Assembly (NCBI RefSeq): GCF_001406815.1
Contig: NZ_CVRR01000019.1
Coordinates: 186,001-250,000 of the forward strand
Direction of reading: 5' to 3'
Length of the DNA: 64,000 bases
Origin: Roseburia faecis
GTDB taxonomy: Bacteria; Bacillota; Clostridia; Lachnospirales; Lachnospiraceae
Shown one piece after another: positions 9,731 through 19,330 of this stretch (the stretch's first letter is position 1; the number at the start of each line of letters is the position of its first letter). The position numbers and the translations under genes were made by a program. The notes under the pieces are model-generated. The model had not been told where the DNA came from, did no database searches, and worked only from the letters and a program-made list of their open reading frames with translations.

Positions 9731-10375
9731 CTAAATGACTTTTTTCAAATCGCGGATCAGTTTTGTGATTCGTTCATTTTCCATTTTCATACTTACCTGG
9801 TTTACGACCACGCGTGCAGAAAGCGGACAAACTTCCTCTAACACCGTCAGCCCGTTTTCACGCAAGGTCGTACCTGTCTCTACTATATCACAGATTACCT
9901 CTGATAGTCCAACGATCGGTGCAAGTTCGATGGAACCATTCAGCTTGATAATCTCAACCGTCTGATGTTTTTTGTTATAAAAATAATCTTTGGCAATCCG
10001 CGGATACTTGGTTGCCACACGGATCTGTTCATGATGCTGCAAAAGTTCCGCAGCACTTTCCGGTCCACAGATGCACATTTTGCATTTTCCGAATCCAAGA
10101 TCCAGCACTTCATAAATATTTCTCGACTCTTCTAAAATCGTGTCTTTTCCGACAATTCCAATATCGGCTGCACCATACTCTACATATGTAGGCACATCCG
10201 GTCCCTTGGCAAGGAAAAACCGAAGTCCAAGTTCCTCATTGACAAAGATCAGTTTACGGGTATCCGGATCACGGATCTCATCACAGGTGATTCCTATTTT
10301 TTCAAACAGTTCAAGTGTCTTTTTTGCCAGACGTCCCTTTCCCAGTGCAAACGTCAGATATCTCTTTTCTTCCAT
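9731..10375 (-). CDS. hisG: ATP phosphoribosyltransferase, short form
   Basis: Catalyses the committed step of histidine synthesis, joining ATP and PRPP. At 214 residues it is the short (HisG-S) form that lacks the C-terminal histidine-sensing domain and needs HisZ as its regulatory partner; hisZ is the gene directly upstream. The PRPP-binding segment appears as DIVETGTTLRENGL (about 165-178) and the N-terminus as FALGKGRLAKKT. GGAGGAGATC precedes the ATG, and the gap to hisZ is 9 bases. Confidence 0.97.
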   Translation of the reverse strand: MEEKRYLTFALGKGRLAKKTLELFEKIGITCDEIRDPDTRKLIFVNEELGLRFFLAKGPDVPTYVEYGAADIGIVGKDTILEESRNIYEVLDLGFGKCKMCICGPESAAELLQHHEQIRVATKYPRIAKDYFYNKKHQTVEIIKLNGSIELAPIVGLSEVICDIVETGTTLRENGLTVLEEVCPLSARVVVNQVSMKMENERITKLIRDLKKVI

Positions 10376-10384
10376 GATCTCCTC

Positions 10385-11578
10385 CTATGCTTCCTCTATA
10401 AATTCTACTTTTGAAACGTGATCCTTCATGGCATAGCTCAGATAATCATCTTTGCTCCGGCCTTCCTGCATCTGGATCAGAGAAACCGAAATTCCCTGAG
10501 CGCGAAGTTCTTTCGCTTTTTCTACTGCTTCCGCAATCTTACTTTCCGCGTAAACGATCATCTGATTTTTCTCTTCGGACGGAAGTGTGATCTTTTGTCT
10601 GGAAAGAGCGGAAAGAAGCTGGTCCACAACAATGGCAAAACCAATGGCCGGTGCTTTTCTTCCGAAATATGTAAGCAGCCTGTCATAGCGTCCTCCCTTT
10701 ACCACAGGTTCTCCTGTTCCAAACGTATATCCTGCAAAAATAATACCGGTATAATAATGGTAATTGCTGATGATTCCGAGTTCAAACGAAACGTATTTTT
10801 CAATTCCGTATAACCGCAGAAACGATCCGAGTTTTTCCAGATCAGTAATTGCGGAAAGAATGTTCGGGTAATCCGAAGCAAGAGACTTTGCCTCAGCAAG
10901 TTCTTCTACCTGTGTCTCAAAACTTCCGAGAAGGGAAAACAGTTTCTTTAACGTGTCATTTAAATGCATTCCCTCTACCATTTCTTCCACACCGAAATAA
11001 TTTTTATTGGCAAGCAGTTCTCTTAATTCCTGCTGCTGTTCCTCATCAAGTCCTGCCGCCTCTGCCAGCCCGCGGAAAAACTGTGCATGTCCAACCGAGA
11101 TCTGAAATTCTTTCAGTCCGCTCGAAAGAAGGGACTCCACTACCATGGCAAGTATTTCTGCGTCAGCGGCAACCGTTCCGTCTCCGATCAACTCCGCACC
11201 GCACTGTGTCGTTTCCTTTAAGCGTCCCTGATACGCGTTGGAATTGATAAACGTGTTTCCCATATAACAAAGTTTTACCGGCATATCATCCTCGGTATAG
11301 TACTTTGCAGCACTTCTTGCAATAGATGGAGTAAAATCCGGACGAAGTACCAGCGTGCTTCCGTCCTTGTCAAAAAACTTATACAGATCTTTGGATGGTG
11401 TTGTACCGATTTCTTTTCCAAAAATATTAAAAAATTCAAACGTTGGTGTCTGAATATCACGATATCCATATTGACGCAATACATCGTGTAATCTCTCCTG
11501 CAACAGTAGTTTCTGTTTGCACTCTCCGTTATAAATATCCCGGACTCCGTCCGGCGTATGTAACATCTGGTCTGTCAT
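10385..11578 (-). CDS. hisZ: ATP phosphoribosyltransferase regulatory subunit
   Basis: HisZ is a histidyl-tRNA-synthetase-like paralogue that has lost aminoacylation and serves as the allosteric subunit of short HisG. The 397-residue protein starts MTDQMLHTPDGVRD and carries class-II synthetase motif 2-like LVLRPDFTPSIAR and the FELGIISNYHYYTG segment, with no anticodon-binding domain. It is the first gene of the his operon, about 60 bases downstream of a consensus promoter. Confidence 0.95.
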   Translation of the reverse strand: MTDQMLHTPDGVRDIYNGECKQKLLLQERLHDVLRQYGYRDIQTPTFEFFNIFGKEIGTTPSKDLYKFFDKDGSTLVLRPDFTPSIARSAAKYYTEDDMPVKLCYMGNTFINSNAYQGRLKETTQCGAELIGDGTVAADAEILAMVVESLLSSGLKEFQISVGHAQFFRGLAEAAGLDEEQQQELRELLANKNYFGVEEMVEGMHLNDTLKKLFSLLGSFETQVEELAEAKSLASDYPNILSAITDLEKLGSFLRLYGIEKYVSFELGIISNYHYYTGIIFAGYTFGTGEPVVKGGRYDRLLTYFGRKAPAIGFAIVVDQLLSALSRQKITLPSEEKNQMIVYAESKIAEAVEKAKELRAQGISVSLIQMQEGRSKDDYLSYAMKDHVSKVEFIEEA

Positions 11579-11607
11579 AATCGAACCTCTCGCTTTACTA
11601 TTTTAAA

Positions 11608-11633
11608 GTGATACCGTGATAATTTGGTAGCAC
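11608..11633 (-). repeat. Imperfect inverted repeat in the his operon leader
   Basis: GTGATACC at 11608-11615 and GGTAGCAC at 11626-11633 form an 8-bp stem with one mismatch around a 10-base spacer. It lies immediately after the expected transcription start of the his operon, so it could be a repressor operator or a 5' mRNA hairpin. There is no evidence in the sequence to choose. Confidence 0.45.
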
Positions 11634-11646
11634 ATGAAACAACGCT

Positions 11647-11675
11647 ATTATAAGAAATATTCCAAAGATTGTCAA
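11647..11675 (-). promoter_or_regulatory. Consensus sigma-A promoter of the his operon
   Basis: The minus strand carries TTGACA, a 17-base spacer and TATAAT, a perfect match to the housekeeping consensus. The -35 box overlaps the stop codon of recU, so the promoter is packed into the end of the preceding gene. Predicted start is near 11640, leaving a leader of about 60 bases before hisZ. Confidence 0.93.
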
Positions 11676-12205
11676 TCCCTGTCCTCTAAATCCTTCTGGA
11701 GAACCTGAAGATAGGGAATCAGTACCCCTGATACTTTTGGCAGAAAATAGGCCGGATTCAGCTCCTCATACCGAAAGCTTTTCCGTCCACCATCCAGAGC
11801 CCGGTTCCAGAACTTCTCCAGATCGGAAAAACGCAGATAATAAAATTCCTCCCTGTGCGTAAAAGATATCAGAAGAAACGCTATTCCCTCCTGCTTTTCA
11901 AACTGCTCCATAAAAGCCACCTGATGCGGATGAACATTGGCAAGCGGAAAGGTGTCGGTGTTGCATTCTTTTGCATCGAAACACACCGGAATTCCCTGTA
12001 CAGCTCCAATATAATCCACGGTACTTTTCTGTTCAAAATAGGCAAGCGTGATGTGTCTGGTTTCTTTATCAATATTAATAGGAGTAATCGGTGTCGGGAT
12101 CTTCTGGATCAGCGCCAGACCGTTGTGTGCATATTTTTCGTTTGTACGGTTTAAAAGATCCTCCAGTGTCGATCCGCGCAGTCCCCTTGAATTCCAGGTC
12201 GGCAT
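11672..12205 (-). CDS. recU: Holliday junction resolvase RecU
   Basis: RecU cleaves four-way DNA junctions during recombination repair, replacing RuvC in Firmicutes; ruvAB are also in this window. The 177-residue protein has the nuclease core STVDY (Asp64) and CFDAKEC (Asp77, Lys79). The residue before A-K is Glu in Bacillus RecU, so Asp77 is a conservative change. It is the last gene of a run with rluA, ygiQ and others, 3 bases after the pseudouridine synthase; in Bacillus it instead neighbours a penicillin-binding protein gene. Confidence 0.9.
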   Translation of the reverse strand: MPTWNSRGLRGSTLEDLLNRTNEKYAHNGLALIQKIPTPITPINIDKETRHITLAYFEQKSTVDYIGAVQGIPVCFDAKECNTDTFPLANVHPHQVAFMEQFEKQEGIAFLLISFTHREEFYYLRFSDLEKFWNRALDGGRKSFRYEELNPAYFLPKVSGVLIPYLQVLQKDLEDRD

Positions 12206-12208
12206 CTG

Positions 12209-13174
12209 CTATCCACGCTCCTTTTCCATAATTTCTTTAAATATTTCGGGCATCGGAGCAGTAAAAACTCTTCCGTCCGGAAATTCCAGACGATACGCAT
12301 GAAGCAGCTGATGATCCATATGAAAGGTACCATAAAATTTGTGATTCACTGACGGGTCCCCATACTTGCGATCTCCGATAACCGGATGACCGACAGATGC
12401 CAGATGTGCACGAATCTGATGTGTTTTTCCGGTAATCAGGCAGATTTCCAACAGACTGCATGTTCCTTTCGCCTGTACGGACGTATAAGAAGTCTCAATC
12501 CGTACAGCATCTTTTTGTTCCTGTGTCAGAATCTTTACCTGATTGGTATGTTCGTCTTTGATAAGCCATCCGGACAGATGTACCGGTTTTGTAACGTTCC
12601 CGGATACAATGGCACGGTAAAATTTATGAATGGTACGTTCCCGCAGCCCCTCGGAAAGCATCTGTGCGCCGGCAAGCGTTTTGCCCATCAGAAGAAGTCC
12701 TGTCGTATTGCGGTCCAGCCGGTTGCACACTGACGGACGAAACGTGCCGAATGTCTCCAGAGAAAGTGTCCCGCTCCGGATCAGATAGCCGAGCAGATAT
12801 TCATTGGCAGACAGATCCTGTTCTTTTGCTTTCTGGGAAAGCATATTGTATGGCTTATCCGCGATGAGAATATCCGTATCTTCATAAATGATGAAAAGCC
12901 CCTTCATTGGCAGACGCTGCAGCATGTGAAACTCTTCCTGCAGTTTTTTTGTATCCTGCATAAATTTATGCAGTGTTTCATCACTGAAAAACACTGCTAC
13001 CTGCGCGCCTTTTTGCAGCGTCTCCTTCCCGGTCGCTTTTTTTCCGTCCAAAGTAATATTCTTTTTTCGAAGCATCTTATATAAAAAACTGACCGATGCA
13101 TTGGGCAGCAGTTTTTTTAAATATTTATCAAACCGCTGGTTGGCATCATTCGTGCCGATGGTAAATGTTTTCAT
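12209..13174 (-). CDS. RluA family pseudouridine synthase
   Basis: Isomerises uridine to pseudouridine in rRNA or tRNA. The 321-residue protein has an N-terminal S4 RNA-binding domain (NQRFDKYLKKLLP, residues about 13-60) and a catalytic domain with the RluA-type aspartate motif CNRLDRNTTGLLLMGKT (about 169-185) and KTHQIRAHLASVGHPVIGDRKYG. Which uridine it modifies cannot be told from the sequence. It is followed by recU and preceded by ygiQ with a gap of 8 bases. Confidence 0.93.
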   Translation of the reverse strand: MKTFTIGTNDANQRFDKYLKKLLPNASVSFLYKMLRKKNITLDGKKATGKETLQKGAQVAVFFSDETLHKFMQDTKKLQEEFHMLQRLPMKGLFIIYEDTDILIADKPYNMLSQKAKEQDLSANEYLLGYLIRSGTLSLETFGTFRPSVCNRLDRNTTGLLLMGKTLAGAQMLSEGLRERTIHKFYRAIVSGNVTKPVHLSGWLIKDEHTNQVKILTQEQKDAVRIETSYTSVQAKGTCSLLEICLITGKTHQIRAHLASVGHPVIGDRKYGDPSVNHKFYGTFHMDHQLLHAYRLEFPDGRVFTAPMPEIFKEIMEKERG

Positions 13175-13182
13175 AACGTTTC

Positions 13183-15117
13183 CTACTTCTTTTTATGGAT
13201 GTTGCGGATGGTTTTCTTTTTGTGTTTTGCGGTCACCATCTTTCCGGCAGCAGCCTTGCCTGCCGGTGCCTTCTTTCCCTGTCTGGATGACCGGTAGGAA
13301 GTACCCGCGTCTTTTTTCGGCCGGCGTGGACGGATCAGACATTTGGAATCAAATCCGATCAGATCCTGACGTCCTGCTTTGATTAATGCTTCATGTACCA
13401 GATCGTAATTTTTCGGGTTGCGATACTGGATCAGTGCACGCTGCATGGCTTTTTCATGCGGATTGGTTGCCACATATACAGGTTCCATCGTCCGCGGGTC
13501 CAGTCCTGTATAATACATGCAGGTAGAAATCGTTGACGGTGTCGGATAAAAATCCTGTACCTGTTCCGGCATGTAACCTAAATCCCGCAGATACTCTGCC
13601 AGTTCAACCGCTTCTTTCAGCGTCGATCCCGGATGGGAAGACATCAGATACGGCACAAGATACTGCTCTTTTCCGATTTTTTTATTCATATCTTTATACG
13701 CTTTTACAAAACTGTTATATACTTCCACACTTGGCTTTCCCAGTTTCTGTAAAACGGTATTGCTGATATGTTCCGGTGCCACCTTCAACTGCCCGCTCAC
13801 ATGATGCTCGCACAGTTCCCGCAAAAATGTACGATCCTTATCATACATCAGATAATCAAAACGGATACCCGAACGGATAAATACTTTTTTCACACCCGGA
13901 AGCACCCGCAGCTTTTTCAAAAGGGCAATGTAATCCTTATGGTCTACTTCCAGATTCTTACATGGTTTCGGGAACAGGCACTGTTTCGTCGGACAGGCTC
14001 CCTTCGTCATCTGCTTTTTGCATGCCGGTGCACGGAAATTCGCCGTAGGTCCCCCGACATCATGAATATACCCTTTGAAGTCCGGTTCCTGAATGATCTG
14101 TTTTGCCTCATCAATGATCGACTCGTGGCTTCTCGTCTGAATAATTCTGCCCTGATGAAACGTCAGCGCACAGAAACTGCATCCACCAAAACATCCGCGG
14201 TTGCTGATCAGGGAAAACTTAATCTCCCGGATCGCAGGAACCCCTCCGTCTTTTTCATATGACGGATGATAATTCCGCATATACGGAAGTGCATAGACTT
14301 CATCCATTTCCGTCTGTGTCAATGGCTTTGCCGGTGGATTCTGCACAACAAATGTGGTTCCACCGTAAGGCTCAAACAGGCGCTTTCCGGAAAATGGATC
14401 TGTATTACAGTACTGCTTATAAAAACTCTGCGCAAACGAACGCTTATTTTCTTTGATCTCATCATAATCCGGTAACTCGATGGCATCATAGATCAGATCA
14501 CGGTTTTTTGTTTTAAATACGGTTCCGTCAATAAAGGTAATATCATGCACATCGATTCCGGCATTCAATGCATCTGCGATTTCAATGATACTGTGTTCTC
14601 CCATTCCATAAGAAATCAGATCTGCACCGGAATCAAGCAGGATCGAACGTTTCACCTTGTTGGACCAGTAATCATAATGTGCCAGACGGCGCAGGCTGGC
14701 TTCGATTCCACCGATAATGATCGGGGTCTTCTTGTATGTATGCCGGATCAGATTACAGTACACCACGGTAGCATAATCCGGTCGCTTTCCCATTACGCCT
14801 CCCGGGGTATAGGAATCGGTTGCACGACGTTTTTTGGATACCGAATAATGATTCACCATAGAATCCATATTTCCGGCAGAAACCAAAAAGCCAAGTCTTG
14901 GAACGCCAAGCACGGAAATAGAAGCATCATCCTTCCAGTCCGGCTGCGCAATGATTCCCACCGTATAGCCATGTGCCTCCAGCAGTCTGGCAATGATTGC
15001 ATGACCAAAAGACGGATGATCTACATATGCGTCTCCGCACACATATACAAAATCCAGCTGTTTAATCCCGCGTTCCTGCATATCCTGTTTTGAAATCGGC
15101 AGATACCCTTCGTACAT
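13183..15117 (-). CDS. ygiQ: YgiQ family radical SAM protein
   Basis: A 644-residue member of the YgiQ/UPF0313 family. The N-terminal region resembles a B12-binding fold, and the radical SAM core contains [14 protein letters not shown] (CxxxCxxC, about residue 310-320). A second cysteine group ([21 protein letters not shown], about 365-386) is typical of the family. The C-terminus is a lysine-rich tail. Family function is unknown. AGGAG precedes the ATG; it lies 4 bases after a pseudouridine synthase, so RNA modification is a possible but unproven theme. Confidence 0.93.
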   Translation of the reverse strand: MYEGYLPISKQDMQERGIKQLDFVYVCGDAYVDHPSFGHAIIARLLEAHGYTVGIIAQPDWKDDASISVLGVPRLGFLVSAGNMDSMVNHYSVSKKRRATDSYTPGGVMGKRPDYATVVYCNLIRHTYKKTPIIIGGIEASLRRLAHYDYWSNKVKRSILLDSGADLISYGMGEHSIIEIADALNAGIDVHDITFIDGTVFKTKNRDLIYDAIELPDYDEIKENKRSFAQSFYKQYCNTDPFSGKRLFEPYGGTTFVVQNPPAKPLTQTEMDEVYALPYMRNYHPSYEKDGGVPAIREIKFSLISNRGCFGGCSFCALTFHQGRIIQTRSHESIIDEAKQIIQEPDFKGYIHDVGGPTANFRAPACKKQMTKGACPTKQCLFPKPCKNLEVDHKDYIALLKKLRVLPGVKKVFIRSGIRFDYLMYDKDRTFLRELCEHHVSGQLKVAPEHISNTVLQKLGKPSVEVYNSFVKAYKDMNKKIGKEQYLVPYLMSSHPGSTLKEAVELAEYLRDLGYMPEQVQDFYPTPSTISTCMYYTGLDPRTMEPVYVATNPHEKAMQRALIQYRNPKNYDLVHEALIKAGRQDLIGFDSKCLIRPRRPKKDAGTSYRSSRQGKKAPAGKAAAGKMVTAKHKKKTIRNIHKKK

Positions 15118-15121
15118 AATT

Positions 15122-15847
15122 TTATACTCCTGATGATTGTTTATTTTCCGCTTCTTTTTTCAGGGAAGCCAGTTCCTGTTCCGTAAGTTTACGGTAAGTT
15201 GCCTTTTCTAATGTTCCAAGTGTAAGTGTTCCCATGGAGATCCGTTTCAGATATGTCACCTTACATCCAACCGACGCAAACATACGCTTCACCTGGTGAA
15301 ATCTGCCTTCCGAAATCGTAAGTTCCGCCTCACGGTCCCCAAGGATTTTGAGATCTGCCGGAAGTGTGCGCTTCTCATCGCCGATGTCCACGCCCTCTGC
15401 AAATTGTCCTGCCGTCGTATCCGGAATTTTCTGATCTACCTGTACAAAATACGTTTTTTTGACATGGTATGCCGGTGACAGCAGGCGATGCGTGAGTTCT
15501 CCGTCATTTGTAATCAGCAAAAGCCCTTCCGTATCCTTATCCAGTCTTCCGACCGGTGCAAACTCTTTTCGCATGGACTCCGGGAAGAAATCCATAACCG
15601 TCCGGTTTAACCGGTCGCATCTTGCCGTCACACAGCCCGCCGGTTTATGAAAGAGATAATAGGAATACTTCTCATAAATCACCGGACGATGATCAAACAG
15701 AATCTGATCCTGTTCCGGATCAACCTTAAGATCCGGTTTCTTTGCCACCGCATCATTTACCGTAATTCGTCCCTCGCGGATTCGTTTTTTCACATCGGTG
15801 CGTGTGCCGACGCCGGAATCCGCCAGGAATTTGTCCAGGCGAATCAT
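15122..15847 (-). CDS. RsuA/RluB/RluF family pseudouridine synthase
   Basis: A 241-residue rRNA pseudouridine synthase. The S4 domain is at the N-terminus ([21 protein letters not shown]) and the catalytic aspartate lies in [17 protein letters not shown] (about 102-118). The start at 15847 is chosen because the ATG overlaps the pepD stop as ATGA and gives the family N-terminus; the longer in-frame reading extends into pepD. It is a second synthase in the same operon, of a different subfamily from the RluA-type enzyme downstream. Confidence 0.92.
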   Translation of the reverse strand: MIRLDKFLADSGVGTRTDVKKRIREGRITVNDAVAKKPDLKVDPEQDQILFDHRPVIYEKYSYYLFHKPAGCVTARCDRLNRTVMDFFPESMRKEFAPVGRLDKDTEGLLLITNDGELTHRLLSPAYHVKKTYFVQVDQKIPDTTAGQFAEGVDIGDEKRTLPADLKILGDREAELTISEGRFHQVKRMFASVGCKVTYLKRISMGTLTLGTLEKATYRKLTEQELASLKKEAENKQSSGV

Positions 15848-17295
15848 ACGTTTGCCTGCTGCAGAAATGCAACAAGGAAATCCCATACTCTTGCGGTAGA
15901 AGAAATGGATAAATGCTCTTTTGGCGTGTGAATGTCAAAATTGTCCGGTCCAAAAGAAACGCAGTCGAGATCCGGAATTTTTTCAGAAAGAAGGCCACAC
16001 TCCAGCCCTGCATGAATCGTGGAAAATACAGGTTTTTTATGAAACAGCTCTTCGTATACTTTTTCTACCTGCGGACGCAGCGCAGAATCCATGCGATACT
16101 CCCACGCCGGATAATCACCTTCCACTTCTGCTTCTCCTCCAAGCATCTCCACAAGCATCGTAACACGTGCACACAGATCTTCTTTGCGGGTTTTTACACT
16201 GCTTCGGATCGAAGTAAGCGACGTCAAGGCATCTTCTTTTAATTCCAGAATTCCAAGATTTAAGGAAGTTTCTACCTGACCGTTTAACAGCTGGCTCATA
16301 TGCTGAATTCCGTTTGGCACATTGCGCAGATAAAAAATCACACGGCTTACCGAATGATAATCTAATATTTCCGCTTCAGCATTGCCCTGTTCTTCTATCA
16401 GCACCTGCACGCCCGGATCTGTTTCCACCAGTTCTTTTTTTAATATTTCATTCAGTTCTTTTACATATTCACAGACAATCTGCGTATTTTCTGCCGGAAT
16501 CAGGATTTCTGCCTCACATTCTCTTGGAATTGCATTGTCCTTTAACCCACCATGCAAAGTGAGGATTCCAAACGGGGAACGCGAAAAGATTCCATACAGC
16601 AGGCGTCCCATCAAAAGATCTGCATTTCCATGTTCTTTATCGATCTCACTGCCGGAATGTCCGCCGGAAAGCCCAGTCACAATAAGAGAAAGTTTCTTTC
16701 CCGTCTGTCTGACACGGGTTACGGGAATGGAAACATTTAATGCCATACCGCCCGCACAGCCGGTCAGGAAAATTCCCTCTTCATCACTGTCAATATTTAA
16801 CATGGTATGTCCGGTCAGCATAGACAGATCCATGACAGCCGCCCCCAGCATTCCGATTTCTTCATCCACGGTAATCACAACTTCTAATTTCGGATGGGAA
16901 ATTTCATCTGATTCCAAAATTGCCAGCGCATATGCCACTGCAATTCCGTCATCTCCGCCAAGCGTTGTCCCTTCTGCCTTCAGGAAATCTCCATCTACAT
17001 ACAGGCGCAGTCCTTCTTTATCCATGTCAAGAGCACAGTCTTTTTCTTTTTCACAGACCATATCCATGTGTCCCTGAATGATGATCGCCGGAGCCTTTTC
17101 ATAACCTTTGGATGCTTCCTTGACAAGAACCACATTGTTTGCTTCATCCTGATACCAGGTCAGTGTGTGTTCTTTTGCAAATTTTACCAGGTAATCACTG
17201 ATCGCTTTGGTGTTTCCCGATCCATGTGGAATTGCTGCGATCTGCTTGAAATAATAAAATACCCTTTCCGGATATAAATGCTCTAATGTACTCAT
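15844..17295 (-). CDS. pepD: Aminoacyl-histidine dipeptidase (M20 family)
   Basis: A cytosolic zinc dipeptidase of broad specificity that includes carnosine-type substrates. The 483-residue protein has the M20 motifs IIQGHMDMVCE (about 72-82), GTTLGGDDGIAVAYALAI (about 108-125) and VTVDEEIGMLGA (about 138-150). The ATG at 17295 is chosen because an AGGAGGAG site lies 4-10 bases upstream and the product begins MSTLEHLYPERVF, the PepD N-terminus. It heads the pepD-rsuA-ygiQ-rluA-recU run and is divergent from the YlbJ-like gene. Confidence 0.94.
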   Translation of the reverse strand: MSTLEHLYPERVFYYFKQIAAIPHGSGNTKAISDYLVKFAKEHTLTWYQDEANNVVLVKEASKGYEKAPAIIIQGHMDMVCEKEKDCALDMDKEGLRLYVDGDFLKAEGTTLGGDDGIAVAYALAILESDEISHPKLEVVITVDEEIGMLGAAVMDLSMLTGHTMLNIDSDEEGIFLTGCAGGMALNVSIPVTRVRQTGKKLSLIVTGLSGGHSGSEIDKEHGNADLLMGRLLYGIFSRSPFGILTLHGGLKDNAIPRECEAEILIPAENTQIVCEYVKELNEILKKELVETDPGVQVLIEEQGNAEAEILDYHSVSRVIFYLRNVPNGIQHMSQLLNGQVETSLNLGILELKEDALTSLTSIRSSVKTRKEDLCARVTMLVEMLGGEAEVEGDYPAWEYRMDSALRPQVEKVYEELFHKKPVFSTIHAGLECGLLSEKIPDLDCVSFGPDNFDIHTPKEHLSISSTARVWDFLVAFLQQANV

Positions 17296-17300
17296 ATACT
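17270..17300 (+). promoter_or_regulatory. Possible sigma-E-type promoter for the YlbJ-like gene
   Basis: CATATACT at 17293-17300 matches seven of eight bases of the sporulation sigma-E -10 consensus, with GGATATA at 17270-17276 as a weak -35 (16-base spacer). It would start transcription a few bases before the YlbJ-like gene. The match is suggestive only. Confidence 0.3.
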
Positions 17301-17325
17301 CCTCCTGTCTCACATAAACTGTATC

Positions 17326-18207
17326 ATGAAAAAATTTGTATTTATTTTTCTCTGTTGCATACTGTTTTTGTTTTTTATCTGTTTCCCCCACGCAGCAGTT
17401 TCGGCATCAAAACAAGGACTGCGGCTGTGGTTTACGCAGATTCTTCCGACGCTGCTTCCTTTTTGTGTCCTCTCGTATGTCATTCTGCGCAGTGAAATTC
17501 TTCCGAAAAAATTTTCTACCTGCTACATCGTATTGTGTGGTTTTTTATTCGGATTTCCCATCGGCTGCAAACTGACTGCCGACTTTTACAGCAGTAAATA
17601 TATTTCCCAGGAAAAAGCCTCTGCTCTATGCTGCTTTACAAACAACTTAAGTCCCGTATTTGTCATAACCGCCATCCAGGAAATTTTGCAGCTTCCGTTA
17701 TCTCCTGTATACGTTTTTCTGATCTATGGCATTCCGTTTTTGTATGGAATGAGTATGCTGTTATTATATCACAGAACCCCTTCTTCTACACAAAAAGAAA
17801 CGGCATCAAGATTTCATATGGATATGCAAATCATTGATGCCGGCATCATTCACGGATTTGAAACCCTGATCAAAATATGCGGCTATATCATCCTGTTTTC
17901 CATTTTCTGCGAAATGTTGCAGACACTGCCGTTTCCGGCGCATTGGTTTTCGCTGGCCGCCACCGGATTCTTAGAAGTTACAAACGGTGTTGCGCTGCTT
18001 TCCACCTCTGCCTGCACCAGACAGATAAAATCTCTTCTGGCAGTGTTATTCCTATCATGGGGAGGATTGTCCGGCATTTTTCAGGTCTCTTCCATCCTTC
18101 ACCAGACCGGCCTCTCGCTCCGGAACTATGTATTACAGAAAATAATCCTCTTACTGTTAACCGTTGGATGCTGTATTCCTTTACTCTTCCTGGGCATCCT
18201 CATCTGA
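17326..18207 (+). CDS. YlbJ-like sporulation integral membrane protein
   Basis: A 293-residue polytopic membrane protein with an N-terminal signal-like helix (residues 3-25) and about seven or eight hydrophobic segments. FGFPIGCKLTADFY (about 74-87), the conserved TNNLSP motif (about 104-110) and the Gate-type repeats match the YlbJ family, which is needed for spore cortex formation in Bacillus. It is shorter than YlbJ (about 400 residues). No strong ribosome-binding site is seen before the ATG. It is divergent from pepD and its last 27 bases overlap the end of a convergent gene. Confidence 0.78.
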   Translation: MKKFVFIFLCCILFLFFICFPHAAVSASKQGLRLWFTQILPTLLPFCVLSYVILRSEILPKKFSTCYIVLCGFLFGFPIGCKLTADFYSSKYISQEKASALCCFTNNLSPVFVITAIQEILQLPLSPVYVFLIYGIPFLYGMSMLLLYHRTPSSTQKETASRFHMDMQIIDAGIIHGFETLIKICGYIILFSIFCEMLQTLPFPAHWFSLAATGFLEVTNGVALLSTSACTRQIKSLLAVLFLSWGGLSGIFQVSSILHQTGLSLRNYVLQKIILLLLTVGCCIPLLFLGILI

Positions 18208-18828
18208 AGCTGAAATATTGGTAATCTGCGGCTCCTCTGCAGACTCTGCTGCCTGTCCGGCAGAAGCGGCTGCCTCCTCTGCTGCTTCTGTCTGTGGAAA
18301 CAGCTGTGCCCGGTTCTTTGTCACTACATCAAGGAAACCCTGCAGTGAAGAAATCAGACTGTCATACCGCGCCTGAGAAGTCTCGATGGAATTAGACAAA
18401 ACCTCCTCGATCTCATGCAGCTGGTCATCCGCATATCCCATGGCACTGACACGCAGACTGTTTGCCTCATTGGTAGCATTGTCTAAAATTTCCTGGGCCT
18501 GCTTGGTTGCGATCATAACAACTTCATTTGCCTGTGCATATGCCTGCTGCATAATCTGATGCTCGCTGACAAGTTCGTTGGTCTGCACCTGTGCCTGTGC
18601 AATGATCTGATCCGCCTTCGCCTGTGCATCTGCTAAAATTGCTTCCTTATTGCTGATAATCTTCTGATAACGCTTTACTTCTTCCGGTGTTTTGGCGCGA
18701 AGTTCCGCAATAAGTTCTTCTAATTCTTCTTTGTTGACAATAATCTTTGTACTTGAGAGCGGCTGGAATTTACAGCCATCAATATACTCTTCGATTTCCT
18801 CAATAATCTGTTCCATCTTACTGCTCAT
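18181..18828 (-). CDS. Coiled-coil protein, ATP-synthase b/V-type H subunit-like
   Basis: A 215-residue acidic, alanine/glutamine-rich protein predicted to be one long coiled coil (about 40-175), resembling the stalk subunits of rotary ATPases and DivIVA-like proteins by composition only. It ends in a low-complexity Ala/Glu tail. No membrane segment and no catalytic motif are visible. It follows coaD by 14 bases, so it is probably co-transcribed, and this position next to coaD is known in related clostridia. Function unknown. Its 3' end overlaps the plus-strand YlbJ-like gene. Confidence 0.8.
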   Translation of the reverse strand: MSSKMEQIIEEIEEYIDGCKFQPLSSTKIIVNKEELEELIAELRAKTPEEVKRYQKIISNKEAILADAQAKADQIIAQAQVQTNELVSEHQIMQQAYAQANEVVMIATKQAQEILDNATNEANSLRVSAMGYADDQLHEIEEVLSNSIETSQARYDSLISSLQGFLDVVTKNRAQLFPQTEAAEEAAASAGQAAESAEEPQITNISASDEDAQEE

Positions 18829-18842
18829 AGTGAAAATCTCTC

Positions 18843-19325
18843 CTATCTGTTCTCATATTTCTTATAAATCCGTTCAATAAAACGTTCCGGTACAAAGTTG
18901 GAAATATCTCCACCGTAGGACGCAAATTCCTTGACAATTGTCGAACTTAAATAGGAATAAGAAAGATCACTTGTCAGGAAAATGGTTTCAATATTAGAAT
19001 CCTGCACATGGTTCGCCTGTGCGATCTGCAGCTCGTACTCAAAATCTGTCACTGCACGAAGCCCACGCACGATAATGGTAGCATCTATTTTATTCATAAA
19101 CTCTACCAGCAGACCTTCAAAGGACGCCACCGTAACGTTTGGAATATCCTTTGTCATTTCTTCTATCATACTAACACGTTCTTCTAAAGAAAACAACGAA
19201 TTTTTTGCGCTATTGTTGAGCACTCCGACGACCAGCTCATCCACAATTCTTGAAGCACGGTTGATGATGTCCATATGTCCGAATGTCAGTGGATCAAAAC
19301 TTCCCGGATAAATTGCTTTTTTCAT
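18843..19325 (-). CDS. coaD: Phosphopantetheine adenylyltransferase
   Basis: Transfers AMP to 4'-phosphopantetheine in coenzyme A synthesis. The 160-residue enzyme has the nucleotidyltransferase TxGH motif in [14 protein letters not shown] (residues 6-19), [13 protein letters not shown] (about 90-102) and the C-terminal YLSSTIVKE. Length is typical. It sits 5 bases after rsmD, the pairing usual in Firmicutes. Confidence 0.98.
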   Translation of the reverse strand: MKKAIYPGSFDPLTFGHMDIINRASRIVDELVVGVLNNSAKNSLFSLEERVSMIEEMTKDIPNVTVASFEGLLVEFMNKIDATIIVRGLRAVTDFEYELQIAQANHVQDSNIETIFLTSDLSYSYLSSTIVKEFASYGGDISNFVPERFIERIYKKYENR

Positions 19326-19330
19326 GTTTG

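Noticed and set aside
11579-11671. T-box or histidine riboswitch upstream of hisZ
   Set aside because: The leader after the predicted start is only about 60 bases, too short for a T-box, and no T-box sequence is visible.
16382-17077. Plus-strand frame of 231 codons opposite pepD
   Set aside because: Antisense to the M20 peptidase core; serine- and proline-rich composition typical of a shadow.
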